A stretch of 22,427 nucleotides of DNA. It comes from UBA2160 sp964588665 (lineage in GTDB: Bacteria; Chloroflexota; Dehalococcoidia; Lucifugimonadales; UBA1123). Of the stretch, positions 1 to 6,981 are shown in pieces. Within the stretch, counting starts at the first letter, position 1. Each line of letters starts with the position of its first letter. The stretch is from the NCBI GenBank assembly GCA_964588665.1, contig CAZPQQ010000053.1, positions 1 through 22,427 on the forward strand, given 5' to 3'. Under the pieces are notes generated by a model. It saw only the letters and a list, made by a program, of their open reading frames with translations. It was not told the origin of the DNA and ran no database searches. A program made the position numbers and the translations under genes.

Positions 1-536
1 ATCCTCTGGCCCTGCCGGTATCGTTCGTTGGGCATCTGCTCGGAGTGAGGCATGATCGCCTCGCCGCGGCCCATGTCCACTACCACGATGCGCGGTTCGA
101 CGCGCTGAATCCTGACCGCGAACACTTCGCCGACCCGGTCTTTGTACTCTTCGTACACCAGCTCTCGTTCGGCTTCTCGGAGCCTCTGCATCACCACCTG
201 TTTGGCGGTTTGGGCGGCGATCCGCCCTGAGCTGTGAGGGAGCGTTTCAGTCGCGACCATCTCGCCCACTTTGGCGGCTGGGTCCAGCGCCAGGGCGTCC
301 ACCAGCGAGACTTCAGTTATATCGTCGGTGACCTCTTCGACCACGTTCTTCAGGATGTCGACGGTCACTTCGCCCGAACCCGGGTCCAGTTTCACGGAGA
401 TGTCCTGGCCCGTCGCAACGGAGTCTCTGCGGTAGGCCGATGCTAGCGCGGCTTCGATGGCGGAGAGCACAATCTCTCTGGGTAGATTGCGCTCGGCGGC
501 AAGCTGCGTCAAAGCGATGAGAAAATCGCTTTTCAT
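1..536 (-). CDS. nusA: Transcription termination/antitermination factor NusA, N-terminal part (cut by window edge)
   Basis: NusA binds RNA polymerase and modulates pausing, intrinsic termination and antitermination. The reverse strand gives 178 codons from ATG at 536, running off the left edge. The protein begins MKSDFLIALTQLAAERNLPR and continues with the NusA N-terminal domain pattern (IVLSAIEAALASAYRR). Around residue 135 it enters the S1 domain (GEVFAVRIQRVEPRIVVVDMGRGEAIMP). A full AGGAGGT Shine-Dalgarno at 552-546 lies 9 nt before the ATG. In many bacteria rimP precedes nusA. Here no minus-strand gene lies upstream: a promoter and a hairpin precede nusA directly, and modA diverges. The S1 remainder, KH domains and C-terminus lie outside the window. 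Recognition is by sequence character and is strong. Confidence 0.93.
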   Translation of the reverse strand, partial: MKSDFLIALTQLAAERNLPREIVLSAIEAALASAYRRDSVATGQDISVKLDPGSGEVTVDILKNVVEEVTDDITEVSLVDALALDPAAKVGEMVATETLPHSSGRIAAQTAKQVVMQRLREAERELVYEEYKDRVGEVFAVRIQRVEPRIVVVDMGRGEAIMPHSEQMPNERYRQGQR

Positions 537-585
537 CTTTCAGCTACCTCCTCGCTCGTGGTGCATCGAGTCCCTATTAAACACG

Positions 586-607
586 AAAAAGTGGGCAGGC
601 CCACTTT
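586..607 (-). terminator. Hairpin with T-run in the nusA leader (attenuator-like terminator)
   Basis: A perfect 9-bp inverted repeat, AAAGTGGGC at 588-596 and GCCCACTTT at 599-607, has a 2-nt spacer; in RNA it would form about 8 bp with a small loop. On the minus strand it is followed by a run of five T (590-586), partly inside the stem, then CGTGTTT. No T-run follows on the plus strand, so it is oriented with nusA. It lies between the nusA promoter and its Shine-Dalgarno, so it would terminate the nusA leader prematurely. NusA is known to strengthen intrinsic termination, so feedback on its own synthesis is a natural inference. Confidence 0.6.
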
Positions 608-641
608 CATCGATCAAAAAACGTCACACGAATCCACGCCG

Positions 642-670
642 AGTATACCATCTTCCACAGTTCGCGACAA
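642..670 (-). promoter_or_regulatory. Sigma-70-type promoter of nusA
   Basis: On the minus strand, TTGTCG (670-665) is followed by a 17-bp spacer and TATACT (647-642), with a TGG extension just before the -10. Transcription would start near 635. That gives a leader of about 100 nt that contains the terminator-like hairpin. Confidence 0.6.
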
Positions 671-683
671 GCCGAACGAACGG

Positions 684-712
684 TTGTGCCCCAGCCCGCC
701 AGCGTTGATAAT
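684..712 (+). promoter_or_regulatory. Candidate promoter of modABC
   Basis: TTGTGC at 684-689, a 17-bp spacer and GATAAT at 707-712 place the transcription start near 719, leaving a 5' leader of about 30 nt. Its -35 box is 13 bp from the -35 of the divergent nusA promoter. No ModE-like palindrome was recognised. Confidence 0.42.
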
Positions 713-747
713 AGCCTGCGGATTCGGAAAAGTGTAGACGCATTGAA

Positions 748-1530
748 ATGTATGGCTTGACACCGATCAAGATTGGCGTCGGGATAACCTTGGCGTGGGC
801 GCTTTTGCTGGGCGCCGGCTGCGGCGGCAGCGACGGACGCGAACAGGAGATGTTGGTGTTCGCGGCAGCCAGCCTCAAACCTGCTTTGACGGAAATCGAG
901 AGCCTCTTCGAGTCCGATTTCGGCGGGAGCGTCCTGGTCAGCGTCGGCGGGTCACAGTCGCTGGCGAGGCAAATTGCGGCGGGGGCTCCCGCCGACGTAT
1001 TCATCCCCGCCGGTGAGGCGCCGGTTGAATTCTTGACTGTCGAAGACGTGGAGTTCGATGAAGTCGTGCCGTTGCTCGGAAACAGACTGGTGATCGTTAC
1101 AAAGGAAGGCGACCCCATGCCGCGGTCGGTCGCGGCCCTGACCCAGGACGTGTTCGAGCGGGTAGCCATCGCGGATCCCGCGTTGGCGCCGGCAGGCGCG
1201 TACGCACGCCAGGCCCTCGAAGCCGAAGGTGTTTGGGATGCGATTCGAGACAAGTCGGTGATCGGCTCCGATGTGCGCGTGACCCTTGCCTATGTCCAGA
1301 CGGGCAACGCGGACGCGGCCCTGGTATATGCCACCGACGCCCTGGTCGCGGACGGTCTCGTCGTGAACGACGTGGTGGCCTCGGACAGCTACGCAGCCGT
1401 GGTGTATCCGGCCGTGATCTTGGCGAGCTCCCAGAGCATAGACACGGCTAAGCGGTTCGTCGAGTACCTGAAATCGCCGAAAGCGGGCGAAGTGTTTGCC
1501 GAGTATGGTTTCGTTCCTCTTGCCCCTTAG
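748..1530 (+). CDS. modA: Molybdate ABC transporter, substrate-binding lipoprotein ModA
   Basis: ModA captures molybdate (or tungstate) outside the membrane and hands it to ModBC. The 260-aa protein starts with a short charged segment and a hydrophobic stretch ending LLLGAGC at Cys25. This is a lipobox-like site, though Gly at -3 is not the usual Leu, so lipid anchoring is likely rather than certain. The mature part shows ModA hallmarks: FAAASLKPALTEI (residues 38-50) and GGSQSLARQIAAGAPADVFI (67-86), containing serines of the oxyanion site. Length is normal for the family. The ATG at 748 has only a weak Shine-Dalgarno. modB follows after 18 nt, so the three genes form one operon. Confidence 0.93.
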   Translation: MYGLTPIKIGVGITLAWALLLGAGCGGSDGREQEMLVFAAASLKPALTEIESLFESDFGGSVLVSVGGSQSLARQIAAGAPADVFIPAGEAPVEFLTVEDVEFDEVVPLLGNRLVIVTKEGDPMPRSVAALTQDVFERVAIADPALAPAGAYARQALEAEGVWDAIRDKSVIGSDVRVTLAYVQTGNADAALVYATDALVADGLVVNDVVASDSYAAVVYPAVILASSQSIDTAKRFVEYLKSPKAGEVFAEYGFVPLAP

Positions 1531-1548
1531 CATCATGGGGCGATATAG

Positions 1549-2226
1549 GTGGACCGGGCGTTGAACTACACCGTCATCATATTGACCTTGCAAGTGGCGG
1601 CAGTCGCCACGGCGATCAACCTCCCGATTGCAATTGGGTTGAGTTGGCTCGTGGTAAAGCGACGAGTGCGAGGCAGGTTCCTGATCGAAGTGATTGCTTC
1701 GTTGCCGCTCGCCCTTCCGCCGGTTGTGTCCGGCTATTTCCTGCTGTTGATGCTGGGTCGGGAAGGACCGGTGGGCATCGCGTTACGGGAGACGCTGGGC
1801 GTGGACATCGTGTTCACCTGGGTCGCGGCGGCGTTGGCGGCCGCGGTGGTCTCGTTTCCGCTGCTCTTTAGGGCAGTGATGGCCGCGATGGAGACGGTTG
1901 ACGAACGTCTGGAGCTGTCCGCACGGAGCCTCGGCGCCGGCTGGCTCAGAGTAGCGCTGACCATCACGATCCCGCTGGCCTACCGCGGAATTCTGGCCGG
2001 ATTGCTGTTGGGATTCGTGCGGGCGCTGAGCGAGTTCGGGGCAACGATCGTGGTTGCGGGCAACATCCCGGGACGCACGCAAACTCTGCCGCTGGCCATT
2101 TTCGAGAACGTTCAACTGGGCGAAGACGCGGATGCGCTCACCTTAGTCGCCGTTTCGATGAGCCTGGCGGTCATCTCGCTTCTTGTGCACAATTGGCTGC
2201 TGGAGCGGACGCGGACCGGACGGTAA
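1549..2226 (+). CDS. modB: Molybdate ABC transporter permease ModB
   Basis: This is the integral membrane subunit of the molybdate importer, 225 aa, the usual ModB length. It starts at GTG 1549. Five or so hydrophobic segments are visible, beginning with VIILTLQVAAVATAINLPIA. The cytoplasmic EAA loop that contacts ModC is seen as ELSARSLGAGWLRVALTITI followed by PLAYRGILAG, near residues 120-155. The downstream FVRALSEFGATIVVAGNIPG is typical of ModB/CysT permeases. It sits between modA and modC, separated from modC by 29 nt. Confidence 0.94.
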   Translation: MDRALNYTVIILTLQVAAVATAINLPIAIGLSWLVVKRRVRGRFLIEVIASLPLALPPVVSGYFLLLMLGREGPVGIALRETLGVDIVFTWVAAALAAAVVSFPLLFRAVMAAMETVDERLELSARSLGAGWLRVALTITIPLAYRGILAGLLLGFVRALSEFGATIVVAGNIPGRTQTLPLAIFENVQLGEDADALTLVAVSMSLAVISLLVHNWLLERTRTGR

Positions 2227-2255
2227 GGCGAACGGGAGCACGATCAGGAGCGGAT

Positions 2256-3338
2256 GTGACCGACAATTTCCTTGAGTTCAGGGTCAGAAAGCGGTTCCCC
2301 GGTTTCGAGGTGGACTGCTCGGGCGCCTTCGGGCCCGGCGTCACCGCCATCTTCGGACCTTCGGGCGCCGGCAAGACGACCGTGCTCAACTGCATCGCGG
2401 GCATGATTACTCCCGACGAGGGCGAAATCATGGCGGGAGGGCGGACCCTGTTCTCGTCGGCTGGTCGGACTGTCGTCCCTCCGGAGAGGCGACGATTCGG
2501 GTACGTGTTCCAGGATGCCGCGCTGTTTCCGCACAAGAGCGTAGAGGACAATATCGGCTATGGATACGCGTTGACCCCTCCCGACGAACGCGAGATCGAA
2601 CTCGGCCACCTGATAGACATGCTGGGTCTGGCGCCGCTGATGAGCAGGAGCGTTAAGAACCTGTCAGGCGGGGAGCGCCAACGCGTCGCGGTCGCCAGAG
2701 CGCTCGCAACGTCGCCCCGGCTGCTGCTCCTCGACGAACCACTGGCGTCGCTCGATGCCAGGTACACGGGCACGATAATCGCGTATCTGAAGCGGATCGC
2801 ACGCGAGCTCGAGACACCGATGGTGTATGTGTCGCACTCACTGTCCGAGGTGACGGCGCTGGCACAGGACGCCCTCGCGATGGAGAATGGCAAGACCGTC
2901 GCATTCGGCCCGACGTCGGTTGTGCTCGCCGACCCGGCTATCTCCGCCATCGCCGACTATTACACGCTGGAGAACATCCTGGAGGTCGAGGTGTTGGACT
3001 CGGGTGAAGGGCCCAGCACATCCAGACTTCGGGTTGGCGACGTCGAGTTCGTGGCTCCGGGGACGAAAACGCCTCCGGGCGGCACGGTGGTTATCTCGCT
3101 CAGAGCCGGGGACATCATCCTCAGCATGGACGTGCCTTCGAGGATCAGCGCACGGAACATCGTGAAGGCATCGGTGCGAGAGATACACGACGTCGGTGAC
3201 CGCGTGCTCGTGTACGTGGACGTGGGCCATAGACTGACCGTCGAGATCACCGAGAACGCCCTGAACGACCTGGGGCTGCAGCCAGGCACGGACGTCTACC
3301 TGGTCATCAAGACCGCTTCGATCAGGATGATGACTTGA
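2256..3338 (+). CDS. modC: Molybdate ABC transporter ATP-binding protein ModC
   Basis: This ATPase energises molybdate uptake; 360 aa. GTG 2256 is chosen because CAGGAG (2245-2250) lies 5 nt upstream and the protein then begins MTDNFLEFRVRKRFPGFEVD. An in-frame TTG at 2193 would overlap modB and has no such site. Seen: Walker A GPSGAGKTT (34-42), Q-loop Gln86, signature LSGGERQRV (136-144), Walker B LLLLDEP with Glu161, and H-loop His194. The C-terminal part contains a TOBE/Mop-type domain (ISARNIVKASVREI and following), expected for ModC as a molybdate-sensing regulatory domain. Its 3' end overlaps the convergent glycosylase gene by 17 nt. Confidence 0.95.
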   Translation: MTDNFLEFRVRKRFPGFEVDCSGAFGPGVTAIFGPSGAGKTTVLNCIAGMITPDEGEIMAGGRTLFSSAGRTVVPPERRRFGYVFQDAALFPHKSVEDNIGYGYALTPPDEREIELGHLIDMLGLAPLMSRSVKNLSGGERQRVAVARALATSPRLLLLDEPLASLDARYTGTIIAYLKRIARELETPMVYVSHSLSEVTALAQDALAMENGKTVAFGPTSVVLADPAISAIADYYTLENILEVEVLDSGEGPSTSRLRVGDVEFVAPGTKTPPGGTVVISLRAGDIILSMDVPSRISARNIVKASVREIHDVGDRVLVYVDVGHRLTVEITENALNDLGLQPGTDVYLVIKTASIRMMT

Positions 3339-4035
3339 TCTTCTGCGCTTCAGCGGCGCCGCCCGTGGGGCACATCTCCAGCAGCACACACCCGTCGCAC
3401 AGCGGCCGCTTCCGGCAGTGTTCGACGCTGTGCCGGACGATAAGGGCATGGAACTCGTTGAACATCGCCACATCAGACTTCAGGTTGTCCGTGAAGAGGG
3501 CCTGACAGGTCGAATACGAGGCGTCGGATTCGCGCATCAGCCCCAACCGAACGACCAGGCGCCGGGTGTAGGCATCGACGACGAAGACCGGATGCCCCAA
3601 TGCGTAAAGCAGGATGTCGTCGGCGGTCTCCTCGCCGATTCCGTGAACGGCGAGCAACTCGGTCCTGAGGTCCGTTGTATCTCGGCGTACCATGGCGTCG
3701 ATGTCATCCGAGTATCGTTCACCCAAGTGCTCAACCAACGCCTTCAGCTTGCGCGCCTTGGCGTTGTAATAACCGCTCGGGTAGACGAGTCGGGCAAACT
3801 CCGCTGTTTCCAGACTACGGATCGCATCCGGGGTCAACGCTTCGACCGCTTTCAGATTGACGATCGCCTTTTCGACGTTGGACCAGGCCGCCGACTGAAC
3901 CAGCACGGCGCCGACCATGACTTCGAAAGGCGTTCGCGCGGGCCACCAACTCTGCGGACCATAGGCGGCCAGAAGTTTCGAGTAGATATCCAGCAGCCGC
4001 TCATTTGCGGTGGCTTTTGGCATGGAGCGCGCCAT
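3322..4035 (-). CDS. Endonuclease III-related HhH-GPD DNA glycosylase (COG2231/MagIII-like)
   Basis: This is a base-excision repair glycosylase of the helix-hairpin-helix GPD superfamily; 237 aa. The HhH segment is HGIGEETADDILLYAL (131-146) and the catalytic Asp is D154 in VVDAYTRR. Four cysteines, Cys207, 213, 216 and 222, form a C-X5-C-X2-C-X5-C cluster that probably holds a [4Fe-4S] centre, although canonical Nth has X6 in the first gap. The Nth catalytic Lys of the G-V-G-R-K-T motif is Glu136 here. By family knowledge this points to a monofunctional glycosylase such as the 3-methyladenine type, without AP-lyase activity. It lies 10 nt after sfsA and is probably cotranscribed. ATG 4035 is used; ATG 4023 is also possible. 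The substrate is unknown. Confidence 0.85.
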   Translation of the reverse strand: MARSMPKATANERLLDIYSKLLAAYGPQSWWPARTPFEVMVGAVLVQSAAWSNVEKAIVNLKAVEALTPDAIRSLETAEFARLVYPSGYYNAKARKLKALVEHLGERYSDDIDAMVRRDTTDLRTELLAVHGIGEETADDILLYALGHPVFVVDAYTRRLVVRLGLMRESDASYSTCQALFTDNLKSDVAMFNEFHALIVRHSVEHCRKRPLCDGCVLLEMCPTGGAAEAQKIKSSS

Positions 4036-4045
4036 TGGTCTTGGG

Positions 4046-4759
4046 CTACCCTTCGTCCGCGGTCATATCAGGGATGCGGACCGGCACATTCGCGTCGATT
4101 CGTATCGACGATTCGGTCACCTCGCACCGATAGGCGAACACCTGAACACCGGAATCCGCGGCATCGGCCAGCGCGCGGCAAAACTCGGGATCGGTCCGAA
4201 GATTGGGCGAGACAGATCGGACGTCCGGCCGCTGCACGACGAACGCAACGGCCGCTTCGTGGCCGCATGCCACCGCTTTGGTCAGCGCGCCGAGGTGTTT
4301 GCGTCCGCGCTCAGTGGGCGCATCCGGAAAGATCCCCACGCCGTCTTCCACCAAGGTGACGGATTTGGCCTCGACATAGCATGTTCCCGTTCGACCCGTC
4401 AGCCTGAAATCCAGCCGGCTGTCATGAAACTGGACCTCGCGTTCCAACTTGTCGTACGCTGCAAACTCCGGCAGGCGCCGGTTTTCGATTGCCTCTTGCA
4501 GCAGAGCGTTCGGCAGTCGTGCGTCGGCGCTGACCAGGACGCCATCCACCTCCACGAGAGTCAAGTCGAAGGCTGTCTTGCGCCCCGATCTCGGATCGAT
4601 GGGCGTGAGCAGCATTCGGTTCTCAGGCGACAGCAGCTCTTCGAGTCTGCCCGAATTCGCCACATGGGCCACTACCTGCTCTCCCCGATAACTCAGCAGA
4701 GCAACGAAGCGGTTCAGCCGCCGTACAAACGTCGCTTCCACCAGTTCTGGATACAGCAT
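4046..4759 (-). CDS. sfsA: SfsA family protein (sugar fermentation stimulation protein homolog)
   Basis: SfsA-family proteins carry an OB-like N-terminal domain and a nuclease-like C-terminal domain. The E. coli member is a putative DNA-binding protein, and its exact role is unsettled. The 237-aa protein starts MLYPELVEATFVRRLNRFVA and contains the family core: SGRLEELL, YVEAKSVTLVEDG and FPDAPTERGRKHL. The ATG at 4759 is chosen because GGAGGT (4774-4769) lies 9 nt upstream and the resulting N-terminus matches the family. A further in-frame start at 4789 would add ten residues without a suitable site. The glycosylase gene follows after 10 nt. It diverges from pyrF. Confidence 0.92.
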   Translation of the reverse strand: MLYPELVEATFVRRLNRFVALLSYRGEQVVAHVANSGRLEELLSPENRMLLTPIDPRSGRKTAFDLTLVEVDGVLVSADARLPNALLQEAIENRRLPEFAAYDKLEREVQFHDSRLDFRLTGRTGTCYVEAKSVTLVEDGVGIFPDAPTERGRKHLGALTKAVACGHEAAVAFVVQRPDVRSVSPNLRTDPEFCRALADAADSGVQVFAYRCEVTESSIRIDANVPVRIPDMTADEG

Positions 4760-4876
4760 CAACCATCGACCTCCGGGCCACGCGCCCATGCCGAGGGGAG
4801 CGACGGCTGTCAGCGTATGCTAACAACGTGACCCAGCCGATACAACTTGCCGGTACGACGTGCGGACTCTTAAACT

Positions 4877-4911
4877 GTTGTAACGCGCTCGGAGCGCGGC
4901 TTTCATACAAC
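4877..4911. repeat. Nested inverted repeats upstream of pyrF
   Basis: An outer repeat, GTTGTA (4877-4882) and TACAAC (4906-4911), encloses a perfect 7-bp repeat, CGCGCTC (4884-4890) and GAGCGCG (4892-4898). The structure ends 34 nt before the pyrF ATG. It could be an operator, or an RNA hairpin if a candidate promoter upstream (TTGCCG at 4847-4852, 17 bp, TTAAAC at 4870-4875) is real. No T-run follows, so it is not an obvious terminator. Confidence 0.4.
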
Positions 4912-4944
4912 GACTGATATCGACGAGGCAAAAGGGGCAAATGG

Positions 4945-5781
4945 ATGAGCGGTTTTCGCGAGCGACTCGAGTCGATTTCCCGAACCAACAAGAGCTTGGT
5001 CTGCATCGGTCTCGACCCAGATCCGAATCTGATGGCTGTGCCCGACGTCGCGGCGTTCAACCGCGCGATAGTGGACGCGACGTCCGATCTGGTCTGCGCT
5101 TTCAAGCCGAATTTCCCCTTCTACGAGGCGTTGGGCATCCCCGGATTGAGGGCGCTTGAGAAGACTGTCGATCACATCCGCTCGGTGGCCCCCGACGTCA
5201 TCGTTTTGGCCGACGGAAAACGCGGAGACATCGGATCGACCAACGAGAAATACGCCCAGGCGCTTTTCGACACCTGGGGTTTCGACGCCGCGACGGTGAA
5301 CGCGTACGCGGGCTTGGAGTCGCTGGATCCGTTCCTGGAGTACGAAGACAAGGGAATCATCATCTGGTGCCGGTCGTCCAACCCAGGCGCCGGAGATATC
5401 CAGGACATGCACATCAACGACGGCGCCGAGGAACTGCCGATGTACGAGTGGCTCGCGGGCCAAGCGTCCGAACGGAACACTCGAGGAAACGTGGGCCTGG
5501 TGGTCGGAGCAACGTATCCCGAGCAGCTCTCCGCGGTTCGAGGGAGAGCTCCCGGATTGCCGATACTGATCCCCGGGATCGGGGCCCAGGGAGGCGCATT
5601 GAAGGAGAGTCTGCTGGCGGGCGTGGGCTCAGGCGCCCCCAACGTCCTGATCAGCTCGTCGCGAGGGATCACGTACGCTTCTCGAGACGAGGCTGATTTC
5701 GCGGACGCCGCCAGGGCTGCCGCGTCGGCGCTTCGCGATCAAATCAACGTGGTGCTCACAGCCGAGGGACGGCCTTGGTGA
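4945..5781 (+). CDS. pyrF: Orotidine 5'-phosphate decarboxylase, group 2 PyrF
   Basis: PyrF converts OMP to UMP, the last step of de novo UMP synthesis. The 278-aa length fits the longer group-2 enzymes. The active-site motif LADGKRGDIGSTNEKYA is seen at 88-104, with the catalytic Asp90-Lys92-Asp95 set. Lys54 in AFKPN and the phosphate-binding part IPGIGAQGG near residue 210 are also present. Two ATGs lie 4 nt apart in different frames. The one at 4945 gives this protein and has AAAGGGG (4931-4937) 7 nt upstream. The stop overlaps the start of the next gene. No other pyr gene is in the window. Confidence 0.96.
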   Translation: MSGFRERLESISRTNKSLVCIGLDPDPNLMAVPDVAAFNRAIVDATSDLVCAFKPNFPFYEALGIPGLRALEKTVDHIRSVAPDVIVLADGKRGDIGSTNEKYAQALFDTWGFDAATVNAYAGLESLDPFLEYEDKGIIIWCRSSNPGAGDIQDMHINDGAEELPMYEWLAGQASERNTRGNVGLVVGATYPEQLSAVRGRAPGLPILIPGIGAQGGALKESLLAGVGSGAPNVLISSSRGITYASRDEADFADAARAAASALRDQINVVLTAEGRPW

Positions 5782-5966
5782 CGGAGTTTCGAGTCGGATG
5801 GGTGGTGCGGCTCCGAAAGCAGCACCCGTGCGGCGGCGTTGACTGGGAAGTAGTTCGGATCGGGGCTGACATCGGATTGCAATGTGTCACGTGCGACAGA
5901 CGTGTGATGATGCCAAGGTCCGATCTTGAAAAGCGGCTAAAGGCGGTCGTTTCGACCGAGGAGTGA
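5778..5966 (+). CDS. DUF951 family small protein
   Basis: A 62-aa basic protein that matches the DUF951 pattern: VGWVVRLRKQHPCGGVDWEV, then IGADIGLQCVTCDRRVMMPR, then SDLEKRLKAVV. The function of the family is not established. The conserved His-Pro-Cys-Gly and Cys-x-x-Cys suggest a small metal-binding fold, which is inference. GTG 5778 is chosen because GAGGGA (5764-5769) lies 8 nt upstream. It overlaps the pyrF stop (GTGA), implying translational coupling. An in-frame TTG at 5775 is the alternative. Confidence 0.85.
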   Translation: MTEFRVGWVVRLRKQHPCGGVDWEVVRIGADIGLQCVTCDRRVMMPRSDLEKRLKAVVSTEE

Positions 5967-6027
5967 CCGGTCGTTCGCTATTGCTCAACGCAAGGCAGAA
6001 GTTGGGCGTAGGGTGACCACAGTCGCG

Positions 6028-6056
6028 TTGACACGCCTGTAGGGGCATCCTACAAT
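6028..6056 (+). promoter_or_regulatory. Near-consensus sigma-70 promoter of the BFN gene
   Basis: TTGACA (6028-6033), a 17-bp spacer and TACAAT (6051-6056) give a predicted start near 6063, leaving a leader of about 27 nt with the AGGAGG site. This is among the closest matches to consensus in the window. Confidence 0.78.
6038..6054. promoter_or_regulatory. Inverted repeat within the BFN promoter (possible operator)
   Basis: TGTAGG (6038-6043) and CCTACA (6049-6054) form a perfect 6-bp inverted repeat with a 5-bp centre. It occupies the spacer and the first four bases of the -10 box. A protein bound there would block or reshape the promoter. No matching known operator was recognised. Confidence 0.4.
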
Positions 6057-6089
6057 GTGTCTATGCCAGATTCAGGAGGCGAGAGACGT

Positions 6090-6650
6090 ATGCGGGAAAT
6101 GTCCATAGACAGCATCCGCGTGAGTCTGACCAACTATCAGCGGGTCGTCATTTTGAAGGTCAACGAGACCGATCGATATCTGCCCATCTGGATCGGCCCT
6201 AACGAGGCCGATGCAATTGCTCTGAAACTCCAAGATGTCGACGTGCCCCGACCGCTTACTCACGACCTCCTAAGCTCGGCGCTGGAGGCTGTGGGGGCTT
6301 CGGTGAATCGCATCGTCGTGTCGGATCTGACCAACGACACTTTCTTCGCGAAGATCGTCATCGCATACAACGACTCCACCGTGGAAATCGATGCACGCCC
6401 GTCGGATGCCATTGCTTTGGCAGTCCGCACGAAGGCGCCTATTTTCGCCGAAGATGAGGTGCTGGAGAAAGCAAGCGTCGAGATGGATGCGGAAACCGGC
6501 AAAGCCATGATCCCCAACTCGACGGACGCCCCCGACGACCGGCCGTTGGACGACGAAGAACTCAGGCGGTTGTCCGCTTTCACTGAGTTCATCGACACGC
6601 TCAACCTTGAGGACCTTGGCGACGAAAAACCGTCTGGAGCCTCGGAGTGA
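6090..6650 (+). CDS. Bifunctional nuclease (BFN/DUF151) domain protein
   Basis: 186 aa. Residues 1-130 match the BFN domain: YLPIWIGPNEADAIALKLQ, then VSDLTNDTFFAKIVI, then EIDARPSDAIALAVRTKAPI. Related proteins have been reported with DNase/RNase activity, and the fold also occurs in uncharacterised bacterial proteins, so the precise role here is unknown. The acidic tail ends with LSAFTEFIDTLNLEDLG, resembling the UvrB/UvrC-like helical motif often fused to this domain. ATG 6090 is chosen because AGGAGG (6074-6079) lies 10 nt upstream. ATG 6063 coincides with the predicted transcription start and is less likely. It has its own promoter and appears monocistronic. Confidence 0.88.
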   Translation: MREMSIDSIRVSLTNYQRVVILKVNETDRYLPIWIGPNEADAIALKLQDVDVPRPLTHDLLSSALEAVGASVNRIVVSDLTNDTFFAKIVIAYNDSTVEIDARPSDAIALAVRTKAPIFAEDEVLEKASVEMDAETGKAMIPNSTDAPDDRPLDDEELRRLSAFTEFIDTLNLEDLGDEKPSGASE

Positions 6651-6925
6651 AGTCCGTCTAGCGCGCCCGACGCCGTCCCCCTCGAGATGTGCGGGCGGTC
6701 TCAGGCGAAAATCCGGTTGCGCTGTTATCGGCAGCCGCGTTCGTTCCATGTCTGTGACGCTTCGTAGCGCTGGCCCTGCATGGCCGTCCTCACACGCAAG
6801 CCATGTGCGAAAACGACTGATGCGCAGCCAGATTATTCCGCCCGCTTCCAACGGCGTGCGCTGGCTGATCGAACGCGCCGGACATCGGCAGAGCCCATGC
6901 CTGAATACCGCCGATTTACGCGTCG
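6651..6925. other. Intergenic stretch without a recognised gene
   Basis: Between the BFN stop and the atp promoter, 275 bases carry open frames on both strands, but none has a Shine-Dalgarno or a recognisable protein. A plus-strand frame runs on into the AtpZ gene without a stop, but the AtpZ start at 6982 is well defined. No tRNA-like cloverleaf or T-tailed hairpin was seen. It may hold gene remnants or a 3' untranslated region. Confidence 0.4.
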
Positions 6926-6955
6926 TTGACCCTCAGATTTTGTTTGTGATACACT
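6926..6955 (+). promoter_or_regulatory. Promoter of the ATP synthase operon
   Basis: TTGACC (6926-6931), an 18-bp spacer and TACACT (6950-6955), with an extended TGA just before the -10, predict a start near 6962. That is about 20 nt before the first gene. It precedes nine co-directional genes ending at one terminator. Confidence 0.62.
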
Positions 6956-6981
6956 ACACAAGCTTCCGAGGAGGCCCCGTT

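Noticed and set aside
3418..4359. A 313-aa plus-strand open frame
   Set aside because: It covers the glycosylase and the end of sfsA antisense, shows no family similarity and has no Shine-Dalgarno. The minus-strand genes are clear.
4941..5159. ATG at 4941 opening a 72-aa frame
   Set aside because: It is four bases before the pyrF ATG in another frame, and its product has no recognisable character. pyrF is certain.
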